In this document: positions 40,149 through 49,024 of the stretch, one piece after another
Layout of the letters: the number at the start of each line of letters is the position of its first letter
Numbering within the stretch: position 1 is the first letter of the stretch
Source: Mesorhizobium sp.
GTDB lineage: Bacteria; Pseudomonadota; Alphaproteobacteria; Rhizobiales; Rhizobiaceae
Assembly: GCA_004963905.1 (NCBI GenBank)
Contig: SUGL01000006.1
Location: forward strand, 115,862-179,861
Length of the DNA: 64,000 bases
Reading direction: 5' to 3'
Translations under genes and position numbers: made by a program
Notes under the pieces: generated by a model
Database searches by the model: none
The model's input: only the letters and a program-made list of their open reading frames with translations
What the model was told of the DNA's origin: nothing

Positions 40149-40236
40149 ATGGACGATCTGAAAAGCGAAAACAGGAACGACTAATAAAAGCCGGCGCGGC
40201 TGCCTTTGCGAGGTCGGCGTCCGAACGGAGAGTTTG

Positions 40237-41049
40237 ATGAGCGAACTGCCTTTTGCCGCGACCACCCCGGTCAGCGTCTCGCGTGTCGGCCTGAAGGCGC
40301 GGGATGCCGAAAACCTTGCCGCCTATTACCGCGCGGTCGTCGGCCTGCAGGAGCTGAGCCGTGCAGATGGCGCGATCACGCTTGGCGCCGCGAACCGTCC
40401 GCTGTTGGTGCTGGAGCAGGATGCCTCGGCAAAACCTGACGATCCGCGCAGCGCCGGCCTTTTCCATACAGCCTTCCTGCTGCCGTCGCGCGCCGATCTC
40501 GGCCGCTGGATCAACCATGCCGTCGCCAGCCGGATCGGCATCGAGGGCGCGTCGGACCATCTGGTAAGCGAGGCGCTTTACCTTACCGACCCCGAGGGCA
40601 ACGGCATCGAGATCTACTCAGACCGCCGCCCGCAGGACTGGAAGTGGAACGGCGACAGAATAGCCATGGCGACCGAGCGGCTGAACCTGCCGGCGGTCGT
40701 GGCCAGCGTTCCGGCGGGCGATGCCGGCTGGCAGGGCGCCCCTGAGAACACCATCGTCGGCCATGTGCATCTGCGCGTCGGCCGCCCGGAAGACGCCGAG
40801 GCCTGGTGGCATGACGAGTTCGGCTTCGACACGGTGGCCAAATATGGCGGCCAGGCGGTGTTCCTGTCCTCCGGCCACTACCACCACCACATCGGCGCCA
40901 ATGCCTGGCATAGCGCCGGCGCCGGCCGCCGCGATCCGGCCCGTTCGGGCCTCGCCTGGGTCGAGATGCGCTCGGACAATGCGAAGACCGAGACGACGCG
41001 TGAGGATCCTTGGGGCACGGTGATCAGGACGGTGCCCGGGAAGGCGTGA
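40237..41049 (+). CDS. Two-domain VOC (glyoxalase/extradiol dioxygenase-like) protein
   Basis: A 270-residue protein with two vicinal-oxygen-chelate domains, similar in plan to the catechol-2,3-dioxygenase-like CatE/YfiE group. Candidate metal ligands are His in GLFHTAFLLP, Glu in DPEGNGIEIYSDRP-like context (GNGIEIYSD), and His in VGHVHLRVG. The second domain has AEAWWHDEFGFDTVAKYGGQAVFLSSGHYHHH. Start ATG follows CGGAGAG. The substrate is unknown; aromatic ring cleavage is only a possibility. Confidence 0.85.
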   Translation: MSELPFAATTPVSVSRVGLKARDAENLAAYYRAVVGLQELSRADGAITLGAANRPLLVLEQDASAKPDDPRSAGLFHTAFLLPSRADLGRWINHAVASRIGIEGASDHLVSEALYLTDPEGNGIEIYSDRRPQDWKWNGDRIAMATERLNLPAVVASVPAGDAGWQGAPENTIVGHVHLRVGRPEDAEAWWHDEFGFDTVAKYGGQAVFLSSGHYHHHIGANAWHSAGAGRRDPARSGLAWVEMRSDNAKTETTREDPWGTVIRTVPGKA

Positions 41050-41058
41050 TCGAAGGTT

Positions 41059-41274
41059 GCGCCAAGCTGGAGCACCCCTCATCCGTCTCGGCGCTATCGC
41101 GCCGATCCACCTTCTCCCACAAGGGGAGAAGGGAAGGCGGCGCTGGCACCACCGCTAATCGCAAGCGTTGGTGATTTGCAGAGACGTAAGCGCCAATTCC
41201 TCCTTCTCCCCTTGTGGGAGAAGGTGGCTTGTCGCGAAGCGACAAGACGGATGAGGGGTGTTCCAGCTTGGCGC
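41059..41274. repeat. 216-base composite palindrome containing family A copies 2 and 3
   Basis: The element has 30-base terminal inverted repeats (41059-41088 and 41245-41274) with one mismatch. Inside, two family A units face each other: reverse copy 41073-41132 and forward copy 41202-41260. Each keeps the CCTTCTCCC/GGGAGAAGG hairpin and a second hairpin of its own sequence. It fills the space between the converging VOC and purB genes and could fold into one large cruciform or act as a two-way terminator. No coding sequence inside. Confidence 0.85.
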
Positions 41275-41298
41275 GATCGGGCGCCTTTCCCCTCGGCC

Positions 41299-42606
41299 TC
41301 AAGCCTTTCCAAACACCCGCTTGAAGATCGTGTCGACGTGCTTGGTGTGGTAGCCGAGGTCGAATTTTTCGCGGATCTCGGCTTCCGGCAAGGCTGCGGT
41401 CACATCCTTGTCGGCAAGCAGTTCTTCAAGGAAATCAGCGCCTTGTTCCCATACCTTCATGGCGTTGCGCTGCACCAGCCGGTAGGCATCCTCGCGTGAC
41501 ACGCCGGCCTGCGTCAGCGCCAGCAGCACGCGCTGCGAATGCACCAGGCCGCGGAACTTGTTGAGGTTCTTCAGCATGTTCTCAGGGTAGACCAGCAGCT
41601 TGTCGACGACGCCGGTGAGCCGCGCCAGCGCGAAGTCGAGCGTCACCGTCGCGTCCGGCCCGATCATGCGCTCGACCGAGGAGTGCGAAATGTCGCGTTC
41701 GTGCCAGAGCGCCACATCCTCCATGGCCGGCATGGCGTAGGAGCGCACCATGCGGGCAAGGCCGGTGAGGTTCTCGGTCAGCACCGGGTTGCGCTTGTGC
41801 GGCATTGCCGACGAGCCCTTCTGCCCCGGCGAGAAATATTCCTCCGCTTCCAGGACTTCGGTGCGCTGCAAATGACGAATCTCGACGGCCAGCCGCTCGA
41901 CCGACGAGGCGATCACGCCGAGGGTGGCGAAGAACATGGCATGGCGGTCGCGCGGGATCACCTGTGTCGACACCGGCTCCGGCTTCAGGCCGAGCTTCTT
42001 CGCCACATGCTCTTCGACATAAGGATCGATGTTGGCGAAGGTGCCGACCGCGCCCGAGATCGCACACGTTGCCACATCCTCCCGCGCGTGCAGCAGCCGC
42101 TCGCGGCAGCGCGAGAATTCGGCATAGGCCAGCGCCAGCTTGACGCCGAAGGTGGTCGGCTCGGCATGAATGCCGTGGCTGCGGCCGATGGTGACGGTGT
42201 CCTTATGCTCGAAAGCGCGGCGCTTCAGCGCCGCGAGCAGGGCGTCGATGTCGGCAAGCAGGATGTCGCTGGCGCGCGTCAATTGCACCGCAAGGCAGGT
42301 GTCGAGAACGTCCGACGAGGTCATGCCCTGGTGGATGAAGCGGGCGTCCGGCCCGACGAACTCGGCGAGATGGGTCAAGAAGGCGATGACGTCGTGCTTG
42401 GTGACACGCTCGATCTCGTCGATTTTCTCGACATCGAATTCGGCCGCGCCACCCTTTTCCCAGATGGTCTTGGCCGCTTCCTTCGGGATGACGCCGAGTT
42501 CGGCCAGCGCATCGCAGGCATGCGCCTCAATCTCGAACCAGATGCGGAACCGGGTTTCGGGCGACCAGATGGCGACCATTTCCGGCCGGGAATAGCGAGG
42601 GATCAT
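41299..42606 (-). CDS. purB: Adenylosuccinate lyase
   Basis: A 435-residue enzyme of the fumarase/aspartase superfamily that acts twice in purine synthesis (SAICAR to AICAR, adenylosuccinate to AMP). The signature [20 protein letters not shown] with the catalytic serine loop is present, as are [14 protein letters not shown] and the histidine region [15 protein letters not shown]. The start [10 protein letters not shown] is the family start; 19 upstream in-frame residues are excluded. Confidence 0.97.
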   Translation of the reverse strand: MIPRYSRPEMVAIWSPETRFRIWFEIEAHACDALAELGVIPKEAAKTIWEKGGAAEFDVEKIDEIERVTKHDVIAFLTHLAEFVGPDARFIHQGMTSSDVLDTCLAVQLTRASDILLADIDALLAALKRRAFEHKDTVTIGRSHGIHAEPTTFGVKLALAYAEFSRCRERLLHAREDVATCAISGAVGTFANIDPYVEEHVAKKLGLKPEPVSTQVIPRDRHAMFFATLGVIASSVERLAVEIRHLQRTEVLEAEEYFSPGQKGSSAMPHKRNPVLTENLTGLARMVRSYAMPAMEDVALWHERDISHSSVERMIGPDATVTLDFALARLTGVVDKLLVYPENMLKNLNKFRGLVHSQRVLLALTQAGVSREDAYRLVQRNAMKVWEQGADFLEELLADKDVTAALPEAEIREKFDLGYHTKHVDTIFKRVFGKA

Positions 42607-42666
42607 CGTTTCTGAGTCCTGCTGGGAAAAGCTTCGGCCGCGTCCTAACAGAGGCCGGCCCAATGC

Positions 42667-43212
42667 TCAACGCCGCTGCCGCGCAAACCAGACGGTGGCG
42701 GCGGCAAGTGCCGCGAAGCCGAGCGGAAAATAGAGCCGCACACCCAGGACGACGAACTGGTAGAGCGCCGTCAGCACGGTGAAGGCGAATTCGAATGCCC
42801 AGGTGAGCGTGAAGGCCGGCGCGTGCCACTCGGCGTAATAGGAACGGTATTGCAGCGCGAACAGGCCGCCGGTGAAGGCGAGCGTGGCGCTGAGCAAGCA
42901 CACGAAGGCGGCGGCGGGCGCGGTTTCCCAGTGGCGGCCGCGCGACACCAATCTGGCGAACGTCAGCCCGACCGGAAAGGCAAGCGCGCCGCCGGTGAAA
43001 TACAAAAGCACGACGAAGCGGACCCTGTCCGATGTCTCCCATTCGTAGAGCCGGAGGTTGAGGAACGCGCTGGCACCCATCGCCATACCCCAGAGCAAGG
43101 CGCCAATGACCGCCGCGCCTGTCGAGGGCAGGGCATCGCGGAGGCGGTTTCCCAGGCGCAGGCGCAAGGAGGTCGGCTGCAGCGGCGTCACGGGCAGCCG
43201 ACCACGTCGCAC
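42667..43212 (-). CDS. Hypothetical membrane protein
   Basis: A 181-residue protein with four predicted membrane helices (TGAAVIGALLWGMAMGASAF, FVVLLYFTGGALAFPVG, AAFVCLLSATLAFTGGLFAL and AFEFAFTVLTALYQFVVLG). The start is a GTG at 43212; an in-frame GTG six codons later is also possible. It lies 60 bases upstream of purB on the same strand. No domain recognised; codon use is like that of its neighbours. Confidence 0.6.
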   Translation of the reverse strand: MRRGRLPVTPLQPTSLRLRLGNRLRDALPSTGAAVIGALLWGMAMGASAFLNLRLYEWETSDRVRFVVLLYFTGGALAFPVGLTFARLVSRGRHWETAPAAAFVCLLSATLAFTGGLFALQYRSYYAEWHAPAFTLTWAFEFAFTVLTALYQFVVLGVRLYFPLGFAALAAATVWFARQRR

Positions 43213-43385
43213 GGCGAATAGCCGTTCGGATAGCGCGTCATTGGCGATGGGTCCGTGTCATCGGCCTCATGCCTATCACGCCATGGTGAATGAGACGTGC
43301 CGCTCGATGCATCCAATCCGACGTTCGTTTGTTATTGTGGACCGTCCCACGGGGACGCGCGGCCACCATCCAACGGAGGACCAGC

Positions 43386-43643
43386 ATGACCACCGACACC
43401 AGCAAGATACGCGAGCATATGGAAGTGATCGGCGCCGATGGCGTGCATATCGGCACCGTCGACAAGGTCGACGGTCAGCGCATCAAGCTGACCAAGGCCG
43501 ACAGCGGCATGGGCACGCACAAGGGCCATCACCACTACATTCCGCTCAGCCTCGTCGCGGAAATCGACGGGGAAAAAGTCTGGCTGTCGGCGAATTCCGA
43601 TGTCGCGGTGACCTTTGAGGAAGAGAAGTCCGACCCGACCTGA
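43386..43643 (+). CDS. DUF2171 protein (PRC-barrel-like)
   Basis: An 85-residue soluble protein of the DUF2171 type: IREHMEVIGADGVHIGTVDKVDGQRIKLTKAD is the conserved core, followed by GHHHYIPLSLVAEIDGEKVWLS. The fold is related to PRC barrels; no activity is known. The ATG is preceded by a strong GGAGGACC ribosome site. It converges on the P1 peptidase gene. Confidence 0.88.
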   Translation: MTTDTSKIREHMEVIGADGVHIGTVDKVDGQRIKLTKADSGMGTHKGHHHYIPLSLVAEIDGEKVWLSANSDVAVTFEEEKSDPT

Positions 43644-43652
43644 CCGGAAAAC

Positions 43653-44663
43653 TCAGCGCGACGACCAGACGGGGAACAAGTCGCCCTCTGCGGGCGTCGC
43701 CGCATGGACGCCGCGGCTGATGGCGCGCGCCATGGTCGCGCCGGCGGCGGCGTAAAGATCGATTGCCGCATCGGCGCCGAGTTCGATGCCGCTCCTGCCG
43801 GTCGCCAGCGCGAAGATGAGGTCGCCGTCGGCCGGCGTGTGCGTCGGCCAGATTGCGCGTGCGAAGCCGTCATGCGCCGAAATCGCCAACCGCTTGGCGG
43901 CGGCCTTGGTCAGAACCGCGTCGGTGGCGATGACGGCTATCGTCGTGTTTCCGTCTTGCGCTCCGATCTGCCGGTCGCGGTATTTCAGCAAGATTCTTCT
44001 TGCATCTTCCGGCATCGGATCGGGATAGCCCAGGCCGCCGAATTCGTCGCCGATCTCGAAGGGGGCCGCCCAGAAGTGATGGCTGCGGCCGACCGTCACC
44101 GAACCGGTCGGGTTGACGGCAGCGAGTGCGCCGATGGTGACGCCGCTGTCGAGCACCGTCGAGGCGGAGCCCAGCCCGCCCTTCAGCCCGGAGGTGAGCG
44201 CGCCTGTGCCGGCGCCGACCGTGCCGATCGGAAAGTCGGCCGTTGCCGCCTGCACAGCCTCGTAGCCGAGTTCGCGATAAGGCGGATAGCGGCCCCAGTC
44301 CTTGCCGCCGCCATTGGGCAGGTCGAAGAGGATCGCCGCCGGCACGATCGGCACGCGGAAGCCGCCAACCTCATAGCCGATGTTCTTCTCCCGCAGCGCG
44401 GCCTGCACGCCGGAAGCGGCATCGAGGCCGAAGGCCGAGCCACCGGACAGCACGACGGCATGGATCGCGGCGATGGAGTTTTGCGGCTCGAGCAGATCGG
44501 TCTCACGCGTGCCCGGCGCGCCGCCCAGCACCTGGACGCCGGCCACCGCAGGCTCCTCGCACAGCACCACCGTGACCCCGGACTTGAGCCTGGCGTCGGC
44601 GGCATTGCCGACTCTCAAGCCGGCGACGTCGGTGATCAGGTTACGCGGCCCGGTGCGGAACAT
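43653..44663 (-). CDS. P1-family self-processing peptidase (DmpA/NylC-like)
   Basis: A 336-residue Ntn-type hydrolase of peptidase family P1. The expected autocleavage site is Asn239-Thr240 in QIGAQDGNTTIAVIATD; the freed threonine would be the nucleophile, as in the N-T type of nylon-oligomer hydrolase NylC rather than the G-S type of DmpA. Other family blocks are LSGGSAFGLDAASGV and GTVGAGTGA. Members cleave N-terminal amino acids, beta-peptides or cyclic amides. Its ATG shares one base with the stop of the upstream binding-protein gene, so the two are translationally coupled. Confidence 0.9.
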   Translation of the reverse strand: MFRTGPRNLITDVAGLRVGNAADARLKSGVTVVLCEEPAVAGVQVLGGAPGTRETDLLEPQNSIAAIHAVVLSGGSAFGLDAASGVQAALREKNIGYEVGGFRVPIVPAAILFDLPNGGGKDWGRYPPYRELGYEAVQAATADFPIGTVGAGTGALTSGLKGGLGSASTVLDSGVTIGALAAVNPTGSVTVGRSHHFWAAPFEIGDEFGGLGYPDPMPEDARRILLKYRDRQIGAQDGNTTIAVIATDAVLTKAAAKRLAISAHDGFARAIWPTHTPADGDLIFALATGRSGIELGADAAIDLYAAAGATMARAISRGVHAATPAEGDLFPVWSSR

Positions 44664-45733
44664 CACTTTTCCTCCAGCGGCACGAAATGGGTGCCGTCGA
44701 AGCGGAAGGCGCGGAAGGGGTTTCGGCTGAGGTCGCCTTTTTCGTCGAAGCGGATGGTGCCGATCGCAGTCGCGAAGTCATGCCCGGTCAGCGCCTCGGC
44801 GAGCGGTTTGCCGGAGCTTTCCGCATCGGCTGCCGTCGCCTTCGCGATCTGCACCGCGGCATAGGCCGGCAAGGTATAGCCGTCCGTCACGATCTTCCTT
44901 TCGCCAAAGGCCTGCACGACCTTGGGGTCCGCGGCTTCCGCCCATTCCGGCAATGCGATCATCAGCGTGCCTACCGCATAAGGAACATCGCCGGGCTGCG
45001 TACGCAGCGTTTCGCCGCCGGCGAAGGTGATGCCGGCATTGAGCTGAGCGGCGTCACGCCCCATGATGGCGATGTCGTCGCCGTCACCGCCGGCGAACAC
45101 CTTGGTCGCGCCCGCCTTCTTCAACCGGCCGATAAGCCCGATCTGGTTGTCGAGCTGCGGCCGGAACGTGTCGACGAAGACCGGCTTGAGCGCCGCCTGC
45201 TCGGCAGCCGCGCGAAAAGTCTCGGCGATCTCGCGACCATAAATGGTGCCGTCATCGACAATGGCGAACAATTCGTTCTGCCAAAGGCGGGTGAGGATCG
45301 CGGCCACCGCATTGCGTTCGTCGTCGCCGCGCGGCCCGAGCCGGTAGACCGGCCAGCCGGTCTTGGCACGCCTGTCGGTCAAGCTCTCGGTGCGCACGCC
45401 GACAGTGATGACCGGAATATTGGCGTCCTTCAGGATCGGCAGCGCTGCCTCGATCGCCTCGGTGCAGAGAAAACCCACCACGATATTGACCTTGGCGTCC
45501 ACGAATTGCCTGGCGGCCGCGGCCCCGCCATCGGCGGTGCAGGCATCGTCCGCCGTCTTGAGCGTGAGGCCATTCGCTTCCGCCGCCTGTTGGGCGCCAT
45601 TCTCGATCTGCTGGCCGAGGATCGCCGATGGACCGGAGAGCGGCGCGGCGACGCCGACCAGGACATCGGCATTGGCGCTCGCGGCCAGCGCCAGCCAGAA
45701 CAGCGCGGCCAATGTCGTCGTGATGTGGCGCAT
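44663..45733 (-). CDS. Branched-chain amino-acid-type ABC substrate-binding protein (orphan)
   Basis: A 356-residue periplasmic binding protein with a Sec signal (MRHITTTLAALFWLALAASANA). The LivK-like start VLVGVAAPLSGPSAILGQQIENGAQQAAEA and LKDANIPVITVGVRTESLTD are typical. A cysteine pair (DDACTADG and FLCTEA) may be a disulfide. No permease or ATPase gene is near, so it is an orphan receptor. Coupling to the P1 peptidase gene suggests that it captures the peptide, amide or product handled by that enzyme. The frame is open 47 codons upstream, but the signal peptide fixes the start. Confidence 0.88.
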   Translation of the reverse strand: MRHITTTLAALFWLALAASANADVLVGVAAPLSGPSAILGQQIENGAQQAAEANGLTLKTADDACTADGGAAAARQFVDAKVNIVVGFLCTEAIEAALPILKDANIPVITVGVRTESLTDRRAKTGWPVYRLGPRGDDERNAVAAILTRLWQNELFAIVDDGTIYGREIAETFRAAAEQAALKPVFVDTFRPQLDNQIGLIGRLKKAGATKVFAGGDGDDIAIMGRDAAQLNAGITFAGGETLRTQPGDVPYAVGTLMIALPEWAEAADPKVVQAFGERKIVTDGYTLPAYAAVQIAKATAADAESSGKPLAEALTGHDFATAIGTIRFDEKGDLSRNPFRAFRFDGTHFVPLEEK

Positions 45734-45899
45734 TCGGGCGAAGAGGTCCCCATGCCAGAGTTGCAATCCGGCACTATTCCAGCAAAGACCTAAAGGCTGG
45801 CTAATCCTGGCGCAACACGCGAATTTCAGGATTGCGGTCAAGCACTTCGCTTGTGGCATGCAATATGTAGCCATATATAACGGGCTGGTTTTCTGACAG

Positions 45900-46406
45900 G
45901 TGAATCATCAGGTGCTGAAGATCAACGATATCGGGCCTCAACACTATCGCGATGCAATGGCGCATTTTGCCGGCCATGTGCATGTGGTGACCACCGACGG
46001 CCCCGCCGGCAAAAGAGGTGCCACGGTGATCGCCGCCTGCTCGGTTTCGGACACGCCGCCGACCGTGCTTGTCTGCCTCAACCGCGAGAATCCGAAGAAC
46101 GAAGCCTTCATCAAGAACGGCAACTTTGCGCTGAATACGCTAGCCTCGGACCAGGAGGCGCTTTCGGCAGGCTTTTCCGGCATGACCGGCCTGCCGTCGG
46201 AAGAGCGCTTCGCGCTCGGCGAATGGGACGTGATCTCGACCGGCGCCCCCACGCTGAAAGGCGCGCTCGCCGTCTTCGATTGTCAGATCATCGATGCCAA
46301 GGATCTCGCCACCCATCGTGTGCTTTTTGGCAAGGTGACAGGCCTGCGTATCGGCGATAATTTGCGGCCGCTAATCTACCACAACCGCGGCTACCACGTT
46401 CTGTGA
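45900..46406 (+). CDS. Flavin reductase (RutF/HpaC-like)
   Basis: A 168-residue FMN-binding reductase domain. Blocks present: YRDAMAHFAGHVHVVTTDGPAGKRGATVIAACSVSDTPPTVLVCLNREN, FALNTLASDQEALSAGFSG, and LIYHNRGYHVL at the end. These proteins use NAD(P)H to reduce flavin for a separate monooxygenase. No monooxygenase is adjacent. The start is probably GTG at 45900 with a weak ribosome site, or GTG four codons later. The next gene begins 28 bases downstream. Confidence 0.88.
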   Translation: MNHQVLKINDIGPQHYRDAMAHFAGHVHVVTTDGPAGKRGATVIAACSVSDTPPTVLVCLNRENPKNEAFIKNGNFALNTLASDQEALSAGFSGMTGLPSEERFALGEWDVISTGAPTLKGALAVFDCQIIDAKDLATHRVLFGKVTGLRIGDNLRPLIYHNRGYHVL

Positions 46407-46434
46407 AACTGGCGAGCGGATCCACGGAGACAAG

Positions 46435-47364
46435 ATGACAGGGCCTGCGCCGCGCCCCGCGCCGAAGTCGATCGACGAGACGCTCGATCTCCTGACCGGC
46501 GCGGACTATGTAGCGGATCGCTCGCTGGCAACCGTGCTGTTCCTGTCGCTGCGCATGAAGCGGCCGCTGCTCCTCGAAGGCGAGGCGGGCGTCGGCAAGA
46601 CCGAGATCGCCAAGGTGCTGGCCGATGCGCTGGGCCGCCGGCTGATCCGCCTGCAATGTTATGAAGGGCTCGACGTATCCTCCGCCGTCTACGAGTGGAA
46701 CTACGCCGCGCAGATGATCGAGATCCGCATGGAGGAGGCGGCCGGCAAGGTCGTGCGCTCCGACATGGAACGCAACGTCTTTTCCGAAAAATACCTGATC
46801 CGCCGTCCCGTGCTCGACGCGCTGACCGGCAAGGCGGGCGCGGCGCCGGTCTTCCTGATCGACGAGCTCGACCGCACCGACGAGGCGTTCGAGGCCTTCC
46901 TGCTCGAGATCCTGTCGGACTTCCAGGTGACGGTTCCGGAACTCGGCACGATCAAGGCCGAAGAGCCGCCGATCGTCATCATCACCACCAACCGCACGCG
47001 TGAGATCCACGACGCGCTGAAGCGGCGCTGCCTCTATCACTGGGTCGATTATCCGAACGCCGAGCGCGAGCTGGAAATCGTGCGCCGCAAGGTGCCGCAG
47101 GCCAACCGCCGGCTGTCGGCCGAGGTCGTCTCCTTCATCCAGAAGCTGCGCCAGATCGAGCTGTTCAAGGCGCCGGGCGTTGCTGAAACCATCGACTGGG
47201 CCGGTGCGCTCACCGAACTCGACAAGATCGCGCTCGATCCGGAGACGGTGTCTGATACGATCGGCGTGCTTCTAAAGTACCAGGACGACATTGCCCGCAT
47301 CGAACAGGGCGAAGGCCGGCGTATCCTCAATGAGGTCAAGGCCGAGCTTTCGGCCGCGGAGTAG
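46435..47364 (+). CDS. MoxR-family AAA ATPase (CoxD-like)
   Basis: A 309-residue AAA+ ATPase of the MoxR group. Walker A is GEAGVGKTE (residues 49-57), Walker B is VFLIDELDRTDE, and sensor 1 is IVIITTNRTREIHDALKRRC. Together with the VWA protein next to it, it matches the CoxD/CoxE pair that matures the active site of CO dehydrogenase-type molybdenum enzymes. It is the first of five closely packed maturation genes. A MoxR-VWA chaperone role is inferred. Confidence 0.9.
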   Translation: MTGPAPRPAPKSIDETLDLLTGADYVADRSLATVLFLSLRMKRPLLLEGEAGVGKTEIAKVLADALGRRLIRLQCYEGLDVSSAVYEWNYAAQMIEIRMEEAAGKVVRSDMERNVFSEKYLIRRPVLDALTGKAGAAPVFLIDELDRTDEAFEAFLLEILSDFQVTVPELGTIKAEEPPIVIITTNRTREIHDALKRRCLYHWVDYPNAERELEIVRRKVPQANRRLSAEVVSFIQKLRQIELFKAPGVAETIDWAGALTELDKIALDPETVSDTIGVLLKYQDDIARIEQGEGRRILNEVKAELSAAE

Positions 47365-47369
47365 GCGCC

Positions 47370-48620
47370 ATGCCATCGCCGCGCCCGGAACCCAGAGAGG
47401 CGCTTGCCGACGGGCATATCGCCGACAACATCGTCTATTTCGCGCGGGCGCTTCGCAAAGCCGGCATGCGCGTCGGTCCGGCCTCGGTCAAGGACGCCAT
47501 CGAGGCGGTGCTGGCCGCCGGCATCGGCTCGCGCGACGATTTCTACTGGACGCTGCATGCGGTGCTGGTCTCGCGGCACGAGGATCATCCCGTCTTCGAC
47601 GAGGCCTTCCGCCTGTTCTGGAAGTCGCGAGAGCTGATCGAGAAGCTGCTGGCGATGTTTTCGCCGGTCGCGCCGGACGATCGCGAAAAGCAAAAGCCGC
47701 GCGCGGCCGAGAACCGCGTCAGCCAGGCGATGTTCGAGGGCCATCACAAGAACCAGCCGGCGCGGGAAGTGCCGGAGATCGAGGTCGACGCGCGTTTCAC
47801 CTTCTCCGGCAACGAGGTGCTGAGGGCCAAGGATTTTGCGCAAATGGACGCGGCCGAACTGGCCGAGGCCAAAATGGCGATCGCGGCCTTGCGGCTGCCC
47901 TTCGATCTGGTGCGCACGCGGCGCTTCAAGCCTGACGCGCAGGGACGCCGGATCGATCCGCGCGCCATGATGCGTTCGGCCGCGCGGACCGGTGGCGCGC
48001 TGATCCTGCCGAAATTCCGATCGCCGCGCGAAGTGCACCCGCCGCTGGTCGTGCTTGCAGATATTTCCGGCTCGATGAGCCAGTACACACGCATCTTTCT
48101 CCACTTCCTGCACGCGCTGACGGAAAAGCGCCGGCGCGTGCACGCCTTCGTATTCGGCACGCGGCTGACGAACCTGACCCGCCAGATGCGCCATCGCGAT
48201 CCCGACGAGGCACTGGCCGAATGCTCGACAGCCGTGAAGGACTGGTCCGGCGGCACCCGCATCGGCGACGCGCTCGCCGAGTTCAATCGGCTGTGGTCGC
48301 GCCGCGTGCTCGGGCAGGGCGCCGTGGTGCTTTTGATCACCGATGGGCTGGAACGCGACGACGTCACCGGCCTGTCGGAGGAGATGGAGCGGCTGCACAA
48401 ATCCTGCCGGCGGCTGATCTGGCTCAATCCGCTTTTGCGCTTCGACGGGTTCGAGGCGCGCGCCCGCGGCGTGAAGGCGATGCTGCCGCATGTCGACGAG
48501 TTCCGCACGGTGCACAATCTGGACGCGCTGGCCGATCTTTGCGCCTCGCTCGACCGGCGGCCGGCGGCTTCGGTCGATCCGCGCCGCTGGCTGCAGACTG
48601 GCGGGAGGCGCGCGGCTTAG
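47370..48620 (+). CDS. VWA-domain protein (CoxE-like)
   Basis: A 416-residue protein that carries a von Willebrand factor A domain in its C-terminal half, with the metal-ion site DISGSMSQY and the later threonine/aspartate (DWSGGTRIGDAL, LLITDGLERDD). The N-terminal half is the CoxE-like region (YFARALRKAGMRVGPASVKDAIEAV). It starts six bases after the MoxR gene. Such proteins act with a MoxR ATPase to insert metal or sulfur into enzyme targets. Confidence 0.92.
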   Translation: MPSPRPEPREALADGHIADNIVYFARALRKAGMRVGPASVKDAIEAVLAAGIGSRDDFYWTLHAVLVSRHEDHPVFDEAFRLFWKSRELIEKLLAMFSPVAPDDREKQKPRAAENRVSQAMFEGHHKNQPAREVPEIEVDARFTFSGNEVLRAKDFAQMDAAELAEAKMAIAALRLPFDLVRTRRFKPDAQGRRIDPRAMMRSAARTGGALILPKFRSPREVHPPLVVLADISGSMSQYTRIFLHFLHALTEKRRRVHAFVFGTRLTNLTRQMRHRDPDEALAECSTAVKDWSGGTRIGDALAEFNRLWSRRVLGQGAVVLLITDGLERDDVTGLSEEMERLHKSCRRLIWLNPLLRFDGFEARARGVKAMLPHVDEFRTVHNLDALADLCASLDRRPAASVDPRRWLQTGGRRAA

Positions 48621-48679
48621 CCATATGTTGGTGGGGAGCATGCGTTCCTCGGGAAAAACAGACTTTGTGAGAAGCGACG

Positions 48680-49018
48680 ATGGACGAGAGCATCTATCTC
48701 GATGAGGCCCGCGATCCCCTGATCATCGCGGAAAGCTGGATGAAGGACGGCAAGGATGTCGCCATCGCGACCGTGGTCGAGACCTGGGGTTCGGCGCCGC
48801 GCCCGGTTGGCAGCCATCTGGTCATCGACGCCGAAGGAAACTTCCACGGCTCCGTCTCCGGCGGCTGTGTCGAGGGCGCAGTGGTGACCGAGGCGATCGA
48901 CGTCATCGGCTCAGGCAAGGCCAGGATGCTGGAGTTCGGCGTTGCCGACGAAACCGCCTGGCAGGTCGGGCTCTCCTGCGGTGGCCGCATCAAGGTCTAT
49001 GTCGAGCGGTTGGGTTGA
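48680..49018 (+). CDS. XdhC/CoxI N-terminal-domain protein
   Basis: A 112-residue protein comprising only the XdhC_CoxI domain: IATVVETWGSAPRPVGSHLVIDAEGNFHGSVSGGCVEGAVV, with the conserved cysteine in SGGCVEG and a second in LSCGGRIKVYVE. XdhC proteins bind the molybdenum cofactor and promote its sulfuration and insertion into hydroxylases. The partner Rossmann domain is a separate gene six bases downstream, so this XdhC is split. Confidence 0.92.
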   Translation: MDESIYLDEARDPLIIAESWMKDGKDVAIATVVETWGSAPRPVGSHLVIDAEGNFHGSVSGGCVEGAVVTEAIDVIGSGKARMLEFGVADETAWQVGLSCGGRIKVYVERLG

Positions 49019-49024
49019 CTGCGG

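Noticed and set aside
41059-41274. A CRISPR array or insertion sequence in the repeat-rich VOC-purB gap
   Set aside because: There are only inverted copies, no regular spacers, no cas genes and no transposase; it is a composite palindrome.
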